From NCBI GenBank assembly GCA_030847615.1, contig JAUMIR010000003.1, positions 55,351,001 to 55,415,000 on the forward strand: a stretch of 64,000 bases of DNA, read 5' to 3'. Below the pieces are notes generated by a model. It did not search any database. It was given only the letters and a program-made list of their open reading frames with translations, and had not been told where the DNA came from. The translations under genes and the position numbers were made by a program. Numbering within the stretch: position 1 is the first letter of the stretch; each line of letters starts with the position of its first letter. Of this stretch, positions 31,839 to 43,854 are shown piece after piece. Source of the DNA: Gambelia wislizenii. Taxonomy: Eukaryota; Chordata; Lepidosauria; Squamata; Crotaphytidae.

Positions 31839-34800
31839 GTGGTAAATGTCTCTCTCTTTCTCAGGGGCAAGAGCCTTCTGCCTGGAAGGATGTACCCAGA
31901 TGTATTTGAGAAATACTGCCCCATTGCTAATATCTCCCTTTTTGATAAGGTGTATAAGCACCTTCCAACATTCTTGGGCAGACAAATTAGCTGGAGACAT
32001 TGCAGTTTGCTTTCAGGTCAGACATGGTCCAGAATCAGGTTGTGTATACAGAATACGAACCATTGTTGATGACGGAATTGGACATAGGAGTACCTAGAGT
32101 GAGATGGTCAGCTAAGGTTGAAGGTACCTGTTAACTGCACTGCTTAACTCAGAAAATAGTCTTATGTTACAGGAGTCTCTCTTGTCTGCAAGAATGCCTG
32201 AAGAGATTTTAAATATACCAGAAGATAGTTACAAGCTTACAAAGATGTCCGATACGAAACAACCCCATAAAACAGAACCCAGTTTCTTATAGATCTAAAT
32301 CCTGGTTTGACCAAGAGTGCTTGGACATGAAGAATTTACTAATAAGTCATTATAAAAGATATAGGGATTTGAATTTGTCATCTTTACCATCTGAGTGGTA
32401 ATTGATTCTTGGTTCTTGTTTAAAAAAAGATATAAAAAACTAATTAAAGTCAAAAAGGACTTAGGGATGAGAGCAAACTGGGAGAAATTAATCAATGCGG
32501 CAAGGATGCATGACTCAATCACTTTTTGGAAGATTGTGTCCAGGGGGTTAAATAGCAAGGTAGGATTAAAAGACTGCTATATTCCTGTTAAAACCTGGGA
32601 ATCTTACTTTATTAGTTTGTATGTGGTAAGGCACAATGGGCAATGGAACCCACAAACAACTTTGCAATCTCCCCAATTGGCCTCCTGTCACTATCTCGGA
32701 AATCAATAGGCTCATTTCCAAGATCAAAGAGGGTAAAGCACCAGGATTTGATATCATCACTTCAGAGATGATTAAAAGAAATAGAAACTGGTGGGCCCCA
32801 ATCCTTGCAATGCTATTTACTTGTATTGATCGCTTTGTGTTAATACCAAAGGACTGGGGACTAGCCATCATTAACCCAATATATAAAAAAGGAGCAAGAT
32901 TAGATCCAGCAAATTACAGGCCTATTAGTTTGTTAAGTGTTATTAGCAAACTGTATGCCCATCATTTACTAGAAAAACGTCTAACTTGGATGGATGATGA
33001 ATCCCTCTTGGAGGATGAACAGACAGGTTTTAGACCTGGTCACCCCACAGGAGACCATGGAATAATTTTACAACATCTTGTAGACAAATATTCAACCAAG
33101 CCTAGTGGGGCTTTTTACACAGCCTTTATCGACTTTAAGTTGTCTTTTGATATGACTCCCTGTGATAGATTATGGCAAAAACTAGAAATAACCAATATTG
33201 ATAAACGCCTGCTGTTTTTGATCAATAGCCTATATACGAAAACATGTTTCAAAGTTAGATGTAATAGGCTAGGCCATCTTGCTAAGGTCATTCCATCATC
33301 TATGGGTGTTAGACAAGGCTGTGTGCTAGCTCCCTTTTTGTGTAACATCTACCGGTATATTAACTCTTTGGTCAAGAGTTTGTCTGGCTTAAATTTCCAT
33401 CCTCCTAAATTAGCGGGCAGACCCTTGTCAACTCTCCTGTATGCCAACGACATAGTACTTCTTTCTTTAACCCTTATTGGGCTGCGCCAACTACTAAAAC
33501 TTTGGGTAATTACTGCCAAACTGAAGAGTTGGTGATTAATTATAACAAATCTAAAGTTTTAGTATTTACCAGAAAACAGAGCATCCATAAATGGCAAATA
33601 AATGACCAACCAATTGAGCAGTAAAATCTTATAAGTACTTAGGAGTGATTTTTCAGTCTTCAGGCTCTTGGAAGGCCCAGTCTACAAATGCCATAGCAAA
33701 TGTTCAGAGAAGCATTAAGTCACTTATGTCTTTTTTCTTCGCCAAAGGAGGTCAGCATATCCCTTCAGCCATCCAGGTTTTTAATATGAAGGTACTGGCA
33801 CAGATGCTATATGTGGCACAGTGGTGTGCTTACACTAACTGATTCTATGGAATCTATGCAGACAAAATTTTTGAGACCTATTCTGGCTCTTCCAAGGTGT
33901 GTGCCTAACACAATTTTACATTTGGAGACAGGTCAAATGTCAGTTGAATTGTGGGCGTTGATACTTAAGTTTAATTTTTGGCTCAGAATGCTGTTCAACC
34001 CAGTAGGGTTAGCTCCTTTGATATTGTTGGATGGGTTTCCATCTAAATGGAGCAAGACTCTAAATGAGAAGCTAGGTAAACTGGGTTTTTCACCAACCAT
34101 CATTTTGGAAATGGGTTATGAGAAAGCAAAAAAGGAAATGCATCAACGGATTATAGATAATGAGATGCAACAACATCTAAAAGCAGCCTCTGTAGCTCCT
34201 GATTTTAGAGATAATGGTAATGCCTTCAAGCTTGCTAACCATTTGAGTCTTCTAACCCTTCCAAAACACAGGATAGCATTCACATTAGCAAAATTTAATG
34301 TTCTACCCTTAGCGCTATTGGAAGGGAGATACAATAGTATTCCCTATGCTGCACGGGCTTGTCTTTGTGGAACTGGCTCAGTGGAGACCCTAGGTCATGT
34401 GTTGTTATATTGTCCTTTCTACAATGGTTCTCATAAAATTTTTATCTATCCAAATATTAATTGTTTTCTTGGAAGAACAGATGAATTTTATGTATCTTAT
34501 TTGCTATCAGACCACTGCCCATCAATAACAACAAGGGTGGCCAGTTTTTGTGCAGCGGCAATTGTATGCTGGCATAAGATGATATCTTAAATTTGAATAC
34601 ATTTTTTAGTTTGTTTAAATAATTTGTATAATACAATTTATACTTTACAATGAATATATTCATTTATTTATATCTATATTGTTAAATTCTATTTTTAATA
34701 TAATTCTCTATTACATATTTTTATAATTGGATGATCTACTGTGATATTTATTTGCATGTTACTATGTTAGTTGATTGTTGTTCATTTGATCTCTGATTGA

Positions 34801-34842
34801 TCGATGGTAATATATATATATATATATATATACATATATACA
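31839..34842 (+). mobile_element. Decayed LINE with CCHC-like C-terminus (Vingi- or R4-like, unresolved)
   Basis: A non-LTR element with reverse transcriptase and a long C-terminal domain. It ends in AT-rich sequence and a (TA)n run at about 34,809-34,841. The start is approximate: coding resemblance is clear only from about 32,290 (SKSWFDQECLDMK), and I found no endonuclease domain. The C-terminal CXC...HX4C finger and the order of motifs suggest a Vingi- or R4-type reptile LINE, but I cannot choose between them. Confidence 0.7.
32290..34590 (+). pseudogene. LINE reverse transcriptase with YAND active site, broken
   Basis: RT blocks in order: KEGKAPGFDIITSEMIK (about 32,730), YRPISLLSVISKLYAHHLL (32,920), EQTGFRPGHPTGDHG (33,018), YTAFIDFKLSFD (33,117), GVRQGCVLAPFLCNIY (33,305) and LLYANDIVLLS (33,435). 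The catalytic YADD reads YAND, so a metal-binding aspartate is lost. The C-terminal part (from 33,811) contains LETGQMSVELWALI and a finger-like CLCGTGSVETLGHVLLYCPFY near 34,360. Frameshifts or stops near 32,630, 33,500, 33,620 and 33,840 separate the pieces. Confidence 0.8.
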
Positions 34843-34879
34843 TGTCAGATGCTGAACAAGCTGAATTGCTCTAACCAAT

Positions 34880-35411
34880 GACCTACTCTGGGTGAAAGAC
34901 AGAAGATTGTTGCCCTTGCTGATCTTTCTGGATTTCTTAGTGTTTTTTTTGGTGTCTTTGGTTATAGTATCTCAATGGACTGGCTCTGCACAATGGGGGT
35001 AAGAGGCATTGTATCACTCCTCACTACAGGCTGGTTCAGAGGGGCATTCCTCTTCAATCCCATTGCTGTTGGTTGCCACAGGGTTCCATCCTGTCCCCCA
35101 TGCTGTCTACTATCTCTATGAAGCTGCTGGTCAAGGTAATTAGGAGTTTTAGAGATAAGCACCATAATTATACTTATAACACTCTACTTCTCCTTGTTAG
35201 GTGTGCAGATATTGGGCCAGTGCTTAGAGACTGTAATGGGCTGGATGGAAGAAAATATACTTCAGTTGAAACATTATAAGATGGAAGTTCTGTAGCCTGC
35301 TGGTTCCTGGGTCTGAGAATTGGGTGACTGACCGGCCCTGGATGTTCTTGCATTCTCCTATAGGGGCAGCTGTGTAGGTTGAGAATAATTCTGGATCAAG
35401 CTGTGTCACTT
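34880..35411 (+). mobile_element. Old L2 copy, segment 1 (reverse transcriptase)
   Basis: Broken frames recall the L2 RT: VALADLSGFLSVF, then LPQGSILSPMLSTISMKLL (about 35,068-35,120), then AVMGW-like ETVMGWME (35,230). It ends in a frame reading ILDQAVS that is completed on the far side of the L1 insertion at 43,205. The last 11 bases, CTGTGTCACTT (35,401-35,411), are the L1 target duplication. Confidence 0.8.
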
Positions 35412-35725
35412 TTTTTTTTTAAAAAAAAAATCTTTATTCTATAAATCAGACAATACAATTGTTAAAATAAATGTAGAGAAGAGATTCAACTATCAAATAT
35501 TTATGAGTGTAGCATAGAAAAAAAAGAAATATATAATATTTATCATTCAGTGAATATTTGTTTCATATTCATTACCACATTGTACTTCTTCATTTTCTCC
35601 TCTCTTTCAAAAATGAAATAAAATTAAATTAAATAATATAACTTGAAAACAAACTTAAACACAGGTGCCTTTCAATGTATTACTAAAAAAAAAAAAACCT
35701 GTTCATAATAGAGATACGTCTAGTA

Positions 35726-36899
35726 CAGCCTTTCCCAACCTTTTTACCCAGGAGGAACCCTTGAAATAATTTCCGGGACTCAGGGAACCCCTGCCTAAAC
35801 ATTATTTTATCTACAGCTGGAAAAAGCTTTAAAAATCACCTCTCTCAGGGAACCCTGGCTGAGAAATGCTGATCTCACCTGATGATAATTCGAAAACAGA
35901 AACAGAAGGAATCCAAGCCAACCAAGGTTTCCTGTTTTTCTTTTTTTTGGGGGGGGGGAGAACAAAGACCTCCCCATTTAGCGGCAGCCTTGCTTGAAGG
36001 ACTGGATATTTGGGGACAGTGTAGAGCTTTGTCCTTTGGTTGAAAAAGATATTGGTTTTTTTGGGGGTGGGGCTTGCAAAATCAATGTCCCCACTTTTCC
36101 CCCTGGTGGTGGTGTGGGGGCAGCCTACCTTTGTACTTGGAGTCCGAGGAAGCATTGCTGCCACTGCTGCCCTTCTTTCATTTCTCATGGAAGTCCTGGG
36201 CCACCTTGGTCAGGAGACAGAGAGGGGGTTGAGTCATGGGTGCTGCTCCCACATGGGCTCTGCTAGAGTAAGGGGCACAGAAGGCTGGGGGTTTGCATGC
36301 GGCCAATATGTCCTGGATCAGGAAGGAAGAGGCACCTCCTCCACCACTGCCTTGGAGGTGGGGGTCTGGGTGCTGTAGGTGGGGGGCCCAATCACTGCCA
36401 CCCCCCAAGCAGTCCTTGACAGGCGAGGGGGAAGTAGGGCAGTGGCTGCTGCTGAGCTGCTCCAAGCGGGGGGCTGAATTCTAGCAGGGAGTGCCCGTCA
36501 CCCACCAGCACTGGATGCCCCTTGGCCAGAACAGCAGTGGTGGCTCATAGGCTCATGGGGTGGTGCGGAAACAGTGAGTTGACCCCAAAGCTGCCAGTGG
36601 AGCTCTCCATCACTCACTCCAGATACCGATGGACCTGGCTCTGGCAGCCCAGGGTGACATGGGGCGGGGGCTCACCAGCCAAGAGGAGCTGAGAGAGAGC
36701 CCGAAAGCAGCAGGAGGGAAGGAAGCCCAGCGCTCTGAGGTTGGGGTTCAGGGTCAAATCTCTGCCTTTCCTCGCATTCCTCATCTAGGCTAGCTGCAGG
36801 GGGGAAGCAGAGGGATGGAAGGGAGGGAGGGAGGGGAGAAGAGAATGAGAGAAGGAAGGAAGGAAGGAAGGAAGGAAGGAAAAGAAGAAAAGGAGAGAG

Positions 36900-36934
<35 letters not shown>

Positions 36935-37382
36935 GAAGAAGGTAAGAAAGAGGAAAGAAAGAGAAGAGAGGGAGAGAGAGGAAGGAAGGGGGGAGAGAGA
37001 AGGGAAAGTGAGAGGGAGGAAAGGAAAGAGCCAGAGGTGGGAGGCAGAGAAAGTCAAACTTTACCTGGGCACCAGAACCTGCAAGAGTGCAGTCCAGGCT
37101 CTCCCGACTCCAGGCTGAGCCCCATTGAATTCAATGGGGTGGAGATGCCCACTTGTCCTGCACAGAAAAGAGCTGGCGGGTACTCTGAGGAGCTGGTAGA
37201 GGCATCCGGGACACAGCTGGATCCTAAAGCCCAACATTATTATATTATATACTTACTATAAAATCCTCCAAAAATTGCTATAAAGCCCAATATAACTATT
37301 TCTCATTACTATTTATCACAGAACCCCTAGTCATGTTTTATGGACCCCTAGGGTTCCGCAGAACCCCGGTTGAGGAACACTG
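35726..37382. mobile_element. Non-autonomous hAT-like DNA element with GC-rich interior
   Basis: The ends are CAGCCTTTCCCAACCTTTTT on the left and, inverted, CAGTGTTCCTCAACCGGGGT on the right. An 8-bp duplication with one mismatch flanks it (GTCTAGTA 35,718-35,725, CTCTAGTA 37,383-37,390). 8-bp duplications and such ends fit hAT. No transposase frame is visible. The 1.66-kb interior includes a GC-rich stretch (about 36,050-36,790) unlike its surroundings. It lies just beyond the ORF2 stop of the host L1. Confidence 0.75.
36800..37035. repeat. Purine-rich (GGAA)n/(GAAA)n microsatellite
   Basis: Runs of GGAA (36,853-36,880), GAAA (36,902-36,932) and mixed GAGA/GGAA. The charged 148-residue plus frame and the Ser/Leu/Phe-rich minus frame here are translations of this repeat. 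Confidence 0.95.
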
Positions 37383-37392
37383 CTCTAGTATG

Positions 37393-40300
37393 TCAACGCC
37401 TAAAAGATATCTCTCCAAAAATTGCTGTGATGAGTGGGGCCTTTCTTTTTAGAGTCACTAGTGTTTATGTAGTTTATCAAAGGGTTCCACTTTCCTTTAA
37501 AGATGGTCTTATTGGGATGACCATGTGTTTTCTTAGTTTGATCAGTGAGTTTTTCCATAAGCCATGTGTTCCATAGCCATTTCCACCAATATTCTATTTT
37601 AAACAATCCCATTTTCCAATTCTGTGCAATTTCTCATCTTGTTATTGCCAATAAAATGAAATTAGATCTTTATGTTTAAGTGTACTATTTTCCTTTACAA
37701 AGTGTGACAATAGTAGTAAACCAGGACAATAATGAATTTTTTGGTTTGTACTTTGATTAAGCAATTGTAAACATCGGTCCAGAACTTTTGCACCAAAGGA
37801 CAATTTAGCAACATATGCATGTATGTCCCCCTTTCTTTACACCCTCTCCAATATATTGGGCTAGTGTTTTTTGTTATCCGTGCTATTTTAGTTGGTGTTA
37901 AATATCATTTGTATATCAAGTGTATTTTCCTTAATCACCATGGAGCCTTTCTTATATGATAAGGAAGTCCACATTTTCGACTATTGTGCGTCTGTTATGG
38001 GTTAAGCTAATTCAGCTTCCCAAGCTGTTTTAAATGTGAATCCTGCTCCATATGTTTCCGCCAACATCCACTTATAAATTCATGCCAATTGTCCTTTAGT
38101 ACAAGGTTCTGTAGCAACACATAAGTTTTCAAAAAGGGATAAAGTTCTAGGTATATATCCCGTCTGTTGTAGATGTGTTAAAACTGTGTAATTTGTATGT
38201 TTTGTAACCAAGTGAGTAGTAATGGGGCTAGATCTTTTGCCAGGTCTGCTCTTCTTTTAGGGTAGTGGCCATTGTATAAGTCTTGTATTGTATATATTCC
38301 ATTTTTAGACCAATCTTTCTAATACGGTAAGTGGTCTTATTGGGGTCATAAAAATCAGAGTGTGTTAAAAAAAGGTCTTATGGGTGAAGGATGTGATATT
38401 AGTAAGTGTTTCCATTTTTCCAAACGTCCATTGTTGTGTGCAGAAATGGATTTTCTGTAGTTTTGATCTGAGAAGGAGAAAGTTTGGGAAAAAACTTTTC
38501 CATTTGCTCTGGAGATTTCATATTTAATTCTAGCTTCACCCAGTTAGTTTGGGGATTTCTTCTGATGATTTGAAAGGTGTGTGTTAATTGTGAAGCTGCA
38601 AAATAATATGGTATATTTTGGATTCCTATGCCTTCTATCTGAAAAAGCAAGTGGATAATTTTGTTGGGAAATCTCAATCTTTTGCTAGAGAATATAAATA
38701 AGAAAATTGCTTTTCACCAAATGTGAAAGTATGAAGGAGGGGTTTTTAAAGGTATAGTAAAGAAAAGAAATAAGAGTCTTGGGAGTATGAACATCTTCAA
38801 TATTGTCACTTTGCCTAACAAAGATAGACTGAGTGTTTTCCATGAATATAACTTTTGCTTAATCTATCTGGTGAGCTGTTTACAATTACGTGGTATAAGT
38901 TGTCTAAGATCTTTAGTAATTAGAATTCCCAAATATTTAAACCCTGATGGTTGGAGGTGGAACATAGTTGTTGCCATTCATGTTGTGTCTGTAAAGCTGT
39001 GTTCAAACAAAGAAGTTTGGATTTTTGTATAGTTATCCTGAATCCTGTATAGGTGTCAAAGATGTTAAATATACATTGTAGTTCAGAAAAAGAAATGTCA
39101 ATGTTTCTAACATAAAGCAGTATGTCATCTGTGAATAAAGTAATTTTGTGTATTGTCTGGTGTATTTTAAGAACTTTGATCAATTGGTTGTTCCTGATTT
39201 CATTAGCTAAGGGTTCTATTGCCAATGCAAACGTAAGAGGAAAATGAGCATCTTTGTATGGTTCCACAACATTACTGAATCAGTTGTGATTCACCTCTAT
39301 TAATATTGTTGCTTCTGAATTGATATATAGGTTTTTAAGAAAATGGGTAAACTGTTTCCCATATCCATTCTTTGGAGTAGCTCAAGCAAATATGGCCATT
39401 CCAAGTGATCAAATGCTTTTAATGCATCTAATGAAATTAAAGACAGAGAGGTGCAAGTCTTATTGTTATAGTAAATTATATTTAATGTAGAGTGAAAGGT
39501 GTCTACTAAATGGTGACCTGTCATAAATCCTTTTTCGTCTGTGTATATGCAATAGGTTATAAATGAACTTGGTTGTTCAGAAAGATGTCATTATTTTAAC
39601 ATCTTGTTGAATAACAGCTATTGGTCTAAAGGCCATCACTGGAGGACATTCTTCATCTGATTGGAATATTGGAATAATAGAATAGTATTAGAATAATAGA
39701 AGACATTTTCCAACTACAAGGATGAGGGGTGCCTGCCAATAGTTCGTTATATAGGTTATGTAAATGAGGTAGTAGATCAGCTTTTAATATTTATAGAATT
39801 CACTTGTGAACCTGTCCAGAACAGGTGATTTTCCCACTTTCAATTGGGTGATAATTGATTCTATTTCTTGTACTGTTGTGGGAGAATTGAGTACAGTTTT
39901 ATGTTGTTCTTGTTTTTGTTTTTTTGTTTTTGGTATTTTAAGAGTTTCAAAGAAATTTAAAAAGTCTTAAGAATGGGAGTTGTTCTGAGGTGTATAAATT
40001 TTGGTAAAATTTGCAAACCTTTTGAAGTATTTCTTTAGAATTGGTGATAATAATATCCTCTGGACTTCTAATTTGAGGGATCAGTCTTCTTTCTGATTTT
40101 TTTTTTTTTTTTACTAAACTGGCTAATAATTTTGAATTTCTGTTATTGTATTGATTGTAAAATGCTTTTGTATATTGCATTGCTATCTGGATCTTTTTAA
40201 AATCTAACTCTTCTAATTCTGTCTTTTTTAAATAATTGGAGTAGAATTCCATCTTCCTGGTCAGATTTGTGGTCATGTGCTAGTTTTATTATTTCACCTA

Positions 40301-41497
40301 TAAAAAATTGCCTTTTTGCTTGTCTTATTTTCTTTTGGTTCAATCCCTCTTAAATCAACAAACCTCTTATAACAGATTGTATGGTGTCTCATAATAAAGG
40401 TTCTTTTATATTCCCTATTTTGTTATTGATATAAACCTGTTTTATAGATTTTTGTATATATGCATAGAGTACATCATTCAATAACAAATGAGGATTAAAC
40501 CTCCATATTTTAGATGGTTGTATATTTTCATCACATCGGGAGGCATGGAGATGCACTATCCACAATGCTGCAGCCTTATTTGACAACTCACGCCAAACAG
40601 GTCTTGAAGAGAAACGACAACGCAGAAAGAATCACAACCCGGGAACATCACCCAAGGAGACCTTCTGCTGTGCTTTCTGCAACCAGACTTGTTTATCTTG
40701 GATTGGCCTTTTTTAGTCATCAGCACGCTTGCAGTAAGCATGGGATGAGTCCTTCCTGAATCTTCATTTGCGAAGAAAAGCCAGAGAGAGAGAGAGATTT
40801 TCATCTAAGGACCATTCCATAGCAAGAAGAGTGTGATAAGATTAAATTGCTGGATGTATTATAACTTCCCGGATCTGTGATAAAATATTCCTATTTACAA
40901 AAAATAATCAATTCTTGAACAGGTTTTTTTGGGGGGGATGTGTAGTCTTTAGTAGTAGAATTTAGTGCCCACCAGGGATCAACTAAGTTTAGCCCCTTTA
41001 TATCTTCTAAATGATTTGTGGGGTTACTTTTTGTGGTACATCTTTGTAAACAGATTTCTCTAAAGGGGTATTAAGAACTGCATTAGCATCTCCAGCAATA
41101 ATAATATCACCTTTTGCCATTGACTCTAAAATATTAAAAAGTTGGACAGGAATTGTTTCTGGTCTGTATTTGGCACATAAAAACTTGCCAGCATAACTTC
41201 CCTGTTCATAAGAAGACCTTAGACTAGAACAAATCTGCCTATCCTTATTAATATTATGTAAAGTAAATGAGATCTGCCTTTCCACTATTATTGAAGTCCC
41301 CCTCGCTCTTCGCGAACCACACACCACATATTGTTGTCCAAATTGAGATTTAGGTAATACAGGATTAGTAGATTTATTTTGTGTTTCTTGGAGAAAAAGG
41401 ATATTGGGGTGAAGTGGTTTTGTTTCAGAATCTTTGATCATCTAGAGGCTGATCCCAGGCCTCTTATACTGAAAGACAAGAACTTGAGATTAGCCAT
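37393..41497 (-). pseudogene. L1 ORF2 (endonuclease and reverse transcriptase), broken
   Basis: ORF2 would nick target DNA and reverse-transcribe the L1 RNA. The start codon is at 41,497 (MANLKFLSFSIRGLGS). Endonuclease motifs include NILFLQET (about 41,395), IIIAGDANAVLN (about 41,080) and, near 40,830, the end interrupted by a LINE tail. RT motifs include SLISLDALKAFDHLEW (39,400-39,450) and LFTDDILLYVRN (about 39,115-39,150), where FADD reads FTDD. The C-terminus WWKWLWNTWLMEKL (about 37,550-37,590) matches the plus-strand L1. Many stops and frameshifts are present. Confidence 0.82.
40533..40796 (+). mobile_element. 3' end of the zinc-finger LINE, nested in L1 ORF2
   Basis: A 264-bp 5'-truncated copy of the element at 7929-9895. 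It encodes SHREAWRCTIHNAAALF, then, after a frame change, a Cys-Cys/His-Cys finger (CAFCNQ...LFSHQHAC) and ends with the shared GAAGAAAAGCCAGAGAGAG tail. A perfect 9-bp duplication, ATTTTCATC, flanks it (40,524-40,532 and 40,797-40,805). The L1 coding sense reads straight across if the insert and one duplicate are ignored. Confidence 0.9.
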
Positions 41498-42096
41498 TTA
41501 GGAAAGATGGGGGTGATAGCTTTGATCCAAAGTGCATTTGATGTTCCTGTGGAGGGTGTTTGAAGAGAGTGAGATGAAGTGCAACCCTGTTTTCAGTATG
41601 GATAGAGTTTGCAGTAAGTAATAAGAAACTGGATACATTAGAGAGACACAAAATACTAAAAATATATGACATTTAACATTCTAACAAACAACCTGAAAAA
41701 GAAACCCTTTAAAAATTGCAGGGTTTTGGCCAATATTTTCAAACTCAGCCTCCTCAGGGAATTTCTAAGAACTGGGGGATAAGCTAAAGCATTGCCATCT
41801 AAAAAGAGCCTTTCTTCAATACTGTTGAGAAAGTTAAACTCATTCGGAGTGTGCTAAGACATTATTTTAGTTACTTTGTCTCTTAAATCTCCTAGAATGA
41901 TGTTGGAATCATTTCTTAAACATCAACTATCTGCAAAGAATGTGCAGTGAGGGTGTATGTCGTCTTCCAGTTGGGCATTTTTTGAAGAGACTAACATCTT
42001 ATCTTTCAGGGTATCGACAAAGGGTACAGCAAAATACATCTTAGTAAAATATCTCACAATTACAATTTACTGAGTAGGGAGATACTTTTTCTTCTT

Positions 42097-43132
42097 TCAT
42101 GTCATCAAGATCCACAGATCCATGGCTGAGTTGCAAGGCTGTGAAGTGTAGGTTTCTGCCTCCCATCGTATCTCTTCCAAATTTCTCGGTATTGGCACAT
42201 CATTTCCAATTAGAATGTCAATTAGTTGTGCTCTCATGGTGGCTATCATTTCTTTATTGTTCTGAAACAGAATCAATATAAATGGAAAACCCCAATGGTA
42301 GCGAATTTTTTCTTTCTGCATTATAGATCTTAATGGCTTGAAGAGTTTCTATTTACAAAGTGTCTCAGGAGAGAGGTCTTGATATATTGATATTGGTGCA
42401 TTAGCAAATTGTATGGGTGTCAGCTTGGAAAGAGCTATTAAGACTTGAGTCTTTTGGGGGAAGCACGAAAGCTGAACAATGATATCATGGGGGGGGGGTT
42501 CTTGGGGAGGCAGTGCACGATGGCAGTGCTTGATATCTGTGCTTGTTAAGTTCAATTCCTGACAGTGTTCATTAGTCCAGATCAATATAAAGGATGTTAG
42601 GTCTCCCCCTTCCACACCCTCCGAAAATCCACAGAATCTAATATTCAATCTTCTCCCCCTATTTTCCAAATCCTCCAGCTTATTGCTAAGGGCTTCATTT
42701 GCTTCTTCTAAGTGTCTAAGCCTGGAGTCATGTCTTACATCTATTTGGTAGGCCTCAGTCATGGTCTCCACCACGTCATCAATTTTCCCTGTTAAACTAC
42801 CAATTTATCTTACAGTGGTGTTAGAGCCACTGACCAGTCCTTTTGAAGGTCGCTAACTACACTCTCCCTAGACATTCTAAGTACTTTGGGAAAGGATGAT
42901 GCAATTGCTTTTGTGGGCTACCGCACCCCTCCTTCCCCATTCTATTCACTCTGGGCCCCTTTTTCTCACTGGAGTCATCACTCTCAGAGGGGTTTCTCTG
43001 GTTTTTTTTGCCTGGCAATAGTTTGAGATTGGTCTTGCAGACCCTCTCTAATTGCCCAGCATTAAACCTCTTAAATTGTGTCCTCAGTGCCCCTCCAGTG
43101 TTTTGCCGAATGGCCTGGTGGTTATGAGGCAC
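42097..43132 (-). pseudogene. L1 ORF1 (RNA-binding chaperone), broken
   Basis: ORF1 protein coats L1 RNA as a trimer. The minus strand gives a basic N-terminal part (43,132-42,857), then a coiled coil (RHLEEANEALSNKLEDLENRG, about 42,720-42,655) leading into the RRM-like LNIRFCGFSEGVEG (about 42,645) and a C-terminal domain (DIKHCHRALPP, PISIYQDLSPETL, about 42,530-42,350). A further piece with GFPFILIL lies at 42,290. Frameshifts near 42,850 and 42,345 break it. The order matches the plus-strand L1 ORF1. Confidence 0.82.
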
Positions 43133-43204
43133 TAAGCAGCTCTCGCTTTAGATGCCCACCATCTTCGGCGGGCGGATACCCCCCTGGATCCATCTGTGTC
43201 ACTT

Positions 43205-43405
43205 GAATCCCAAGTGCATTCTGTGGCTCAGAGTGCCTGAGCCAGTAATGACTTTTCATAGATTGCAATAATTCAGAAGTTCAGCTAGTACAAAATGCAG
43301 TGGCTAGATTGCTGACTAGAAAAACAGAAACAGTGTAACACTGATTTTAAAGGAATTGCATTGGCAACCAATAAATATCTGGTCTGAATTCAATGTTCTT
43401 GTGAT
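43205..43405 (+). mobile_element. Old L2 copy, segment 2
   Basis: Directly after the L1 target duplication the L2 coding sense resumes (LESQVHSVAQSA), then VQNAVARLLTRKTET and an LHWQPI-like part near 43,355-43,375. It is cut again at about 43,406 by the 5S-headed SINE. Confidence 0.78.
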
Positions 43406-43657
43406 AATATGTGTGTGTGTGTGTGTGTGCATGCACATGCCTTCAAATCACCCATTGATTTATGGTGACCCCATGATTTTCAAAGGGGTTTCTTAGGCAA
43501 GGAATACTTAGAGGCAGTTTTTCCAGTACCTTCCTCTGAAATATAACCTACAGCATCTGGTATTCATTGACAGTCTCCCATCCAGTACTAACCAGTGCTG
43601 ACCCCACTTAGCTTCCAAGATCAAATGGGATCTGGTGTCTTTAGGGTATTTAGGCCT
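43406..43657 (-). mobile_element. 5S-rRNA-derived SINE inserted in the old L2
   Basis: Second copy of the family at 16,380. The minus strand reads GATCCCATTTGATCTTGGAA, then GCTAAGTGGGGTCAGCAC, TTAGTACTGGATGGGAGACT, and a tail ending in TGTGCATG/(CA)n, seen as GT repeats at 43,411-43,429. The L2 frame continues on both sides, so the SINE is a later insertion. Confidence 0.85.
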
Positions 43658-43730
43658 TTGTGATGTTTTGGTCCACTTATACAAAGCCCTAAATGACTTT
43701 AGAACACTATACCTAAAAAGTCTCTCTCTC
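43658..43730 (+). mobile_element. Old L2 copy, segment 3
   Basis: Encodes DVLVHLYKALNDF then LYLKSLSL. This lines up with KYLNSLG...KKCLSL in the independent L2 at 7.44-7.93 kb and continues at 50,132. The last 15 bases, AAAAGTCTCTCTCTC (43,716-43,730), are duplicated at 50,117-50,131. Confidence 0.78.
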
Positions 43731-43854
43731 GGGGAGGGGCATGTCCAGACGCCTAAGATGGCTGATGACTAGAGAGAAGGCTCCCAAGGCCTTGTGATTT
43801 AAGCCTGTCCTTGTAGCACTGGAGTAGTCTTTCCACCCTGAAAACACCCCCCTG

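Larger units (their letters stand above)
35412..43193 (-). mobile_element. Full-length L1-type LINE carrying two nested insertions
   Basis: An L1/Tx1-superfamily element on the minus strand. The 5' end is near 43,193 and the poly(A), seen as a T-run, begins at 35,412. A perfect 11-bp duplication, CTGTGTCACTT, flanks it at 35,401-35,411 and 43,194-43,204. Removing the nested hAT-like element (35,726-37,382) and LINE tail (40,533-40,796) leaves about 5.8 kb, matching the plus-strand L1 at 43,731. The 5' end (GGGGGGTATCCGCCCGCCGA) resembles that of the plus-strand copy. ORF1 and ORF2 are recognisable but broken. Confidence 0.88.

Noticed and set aside
36815..37261. 148-residue Lys/Glu/Arg-rich frame
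   Set aside because: It is the translation of a GGAA/GAAA microsatellite.
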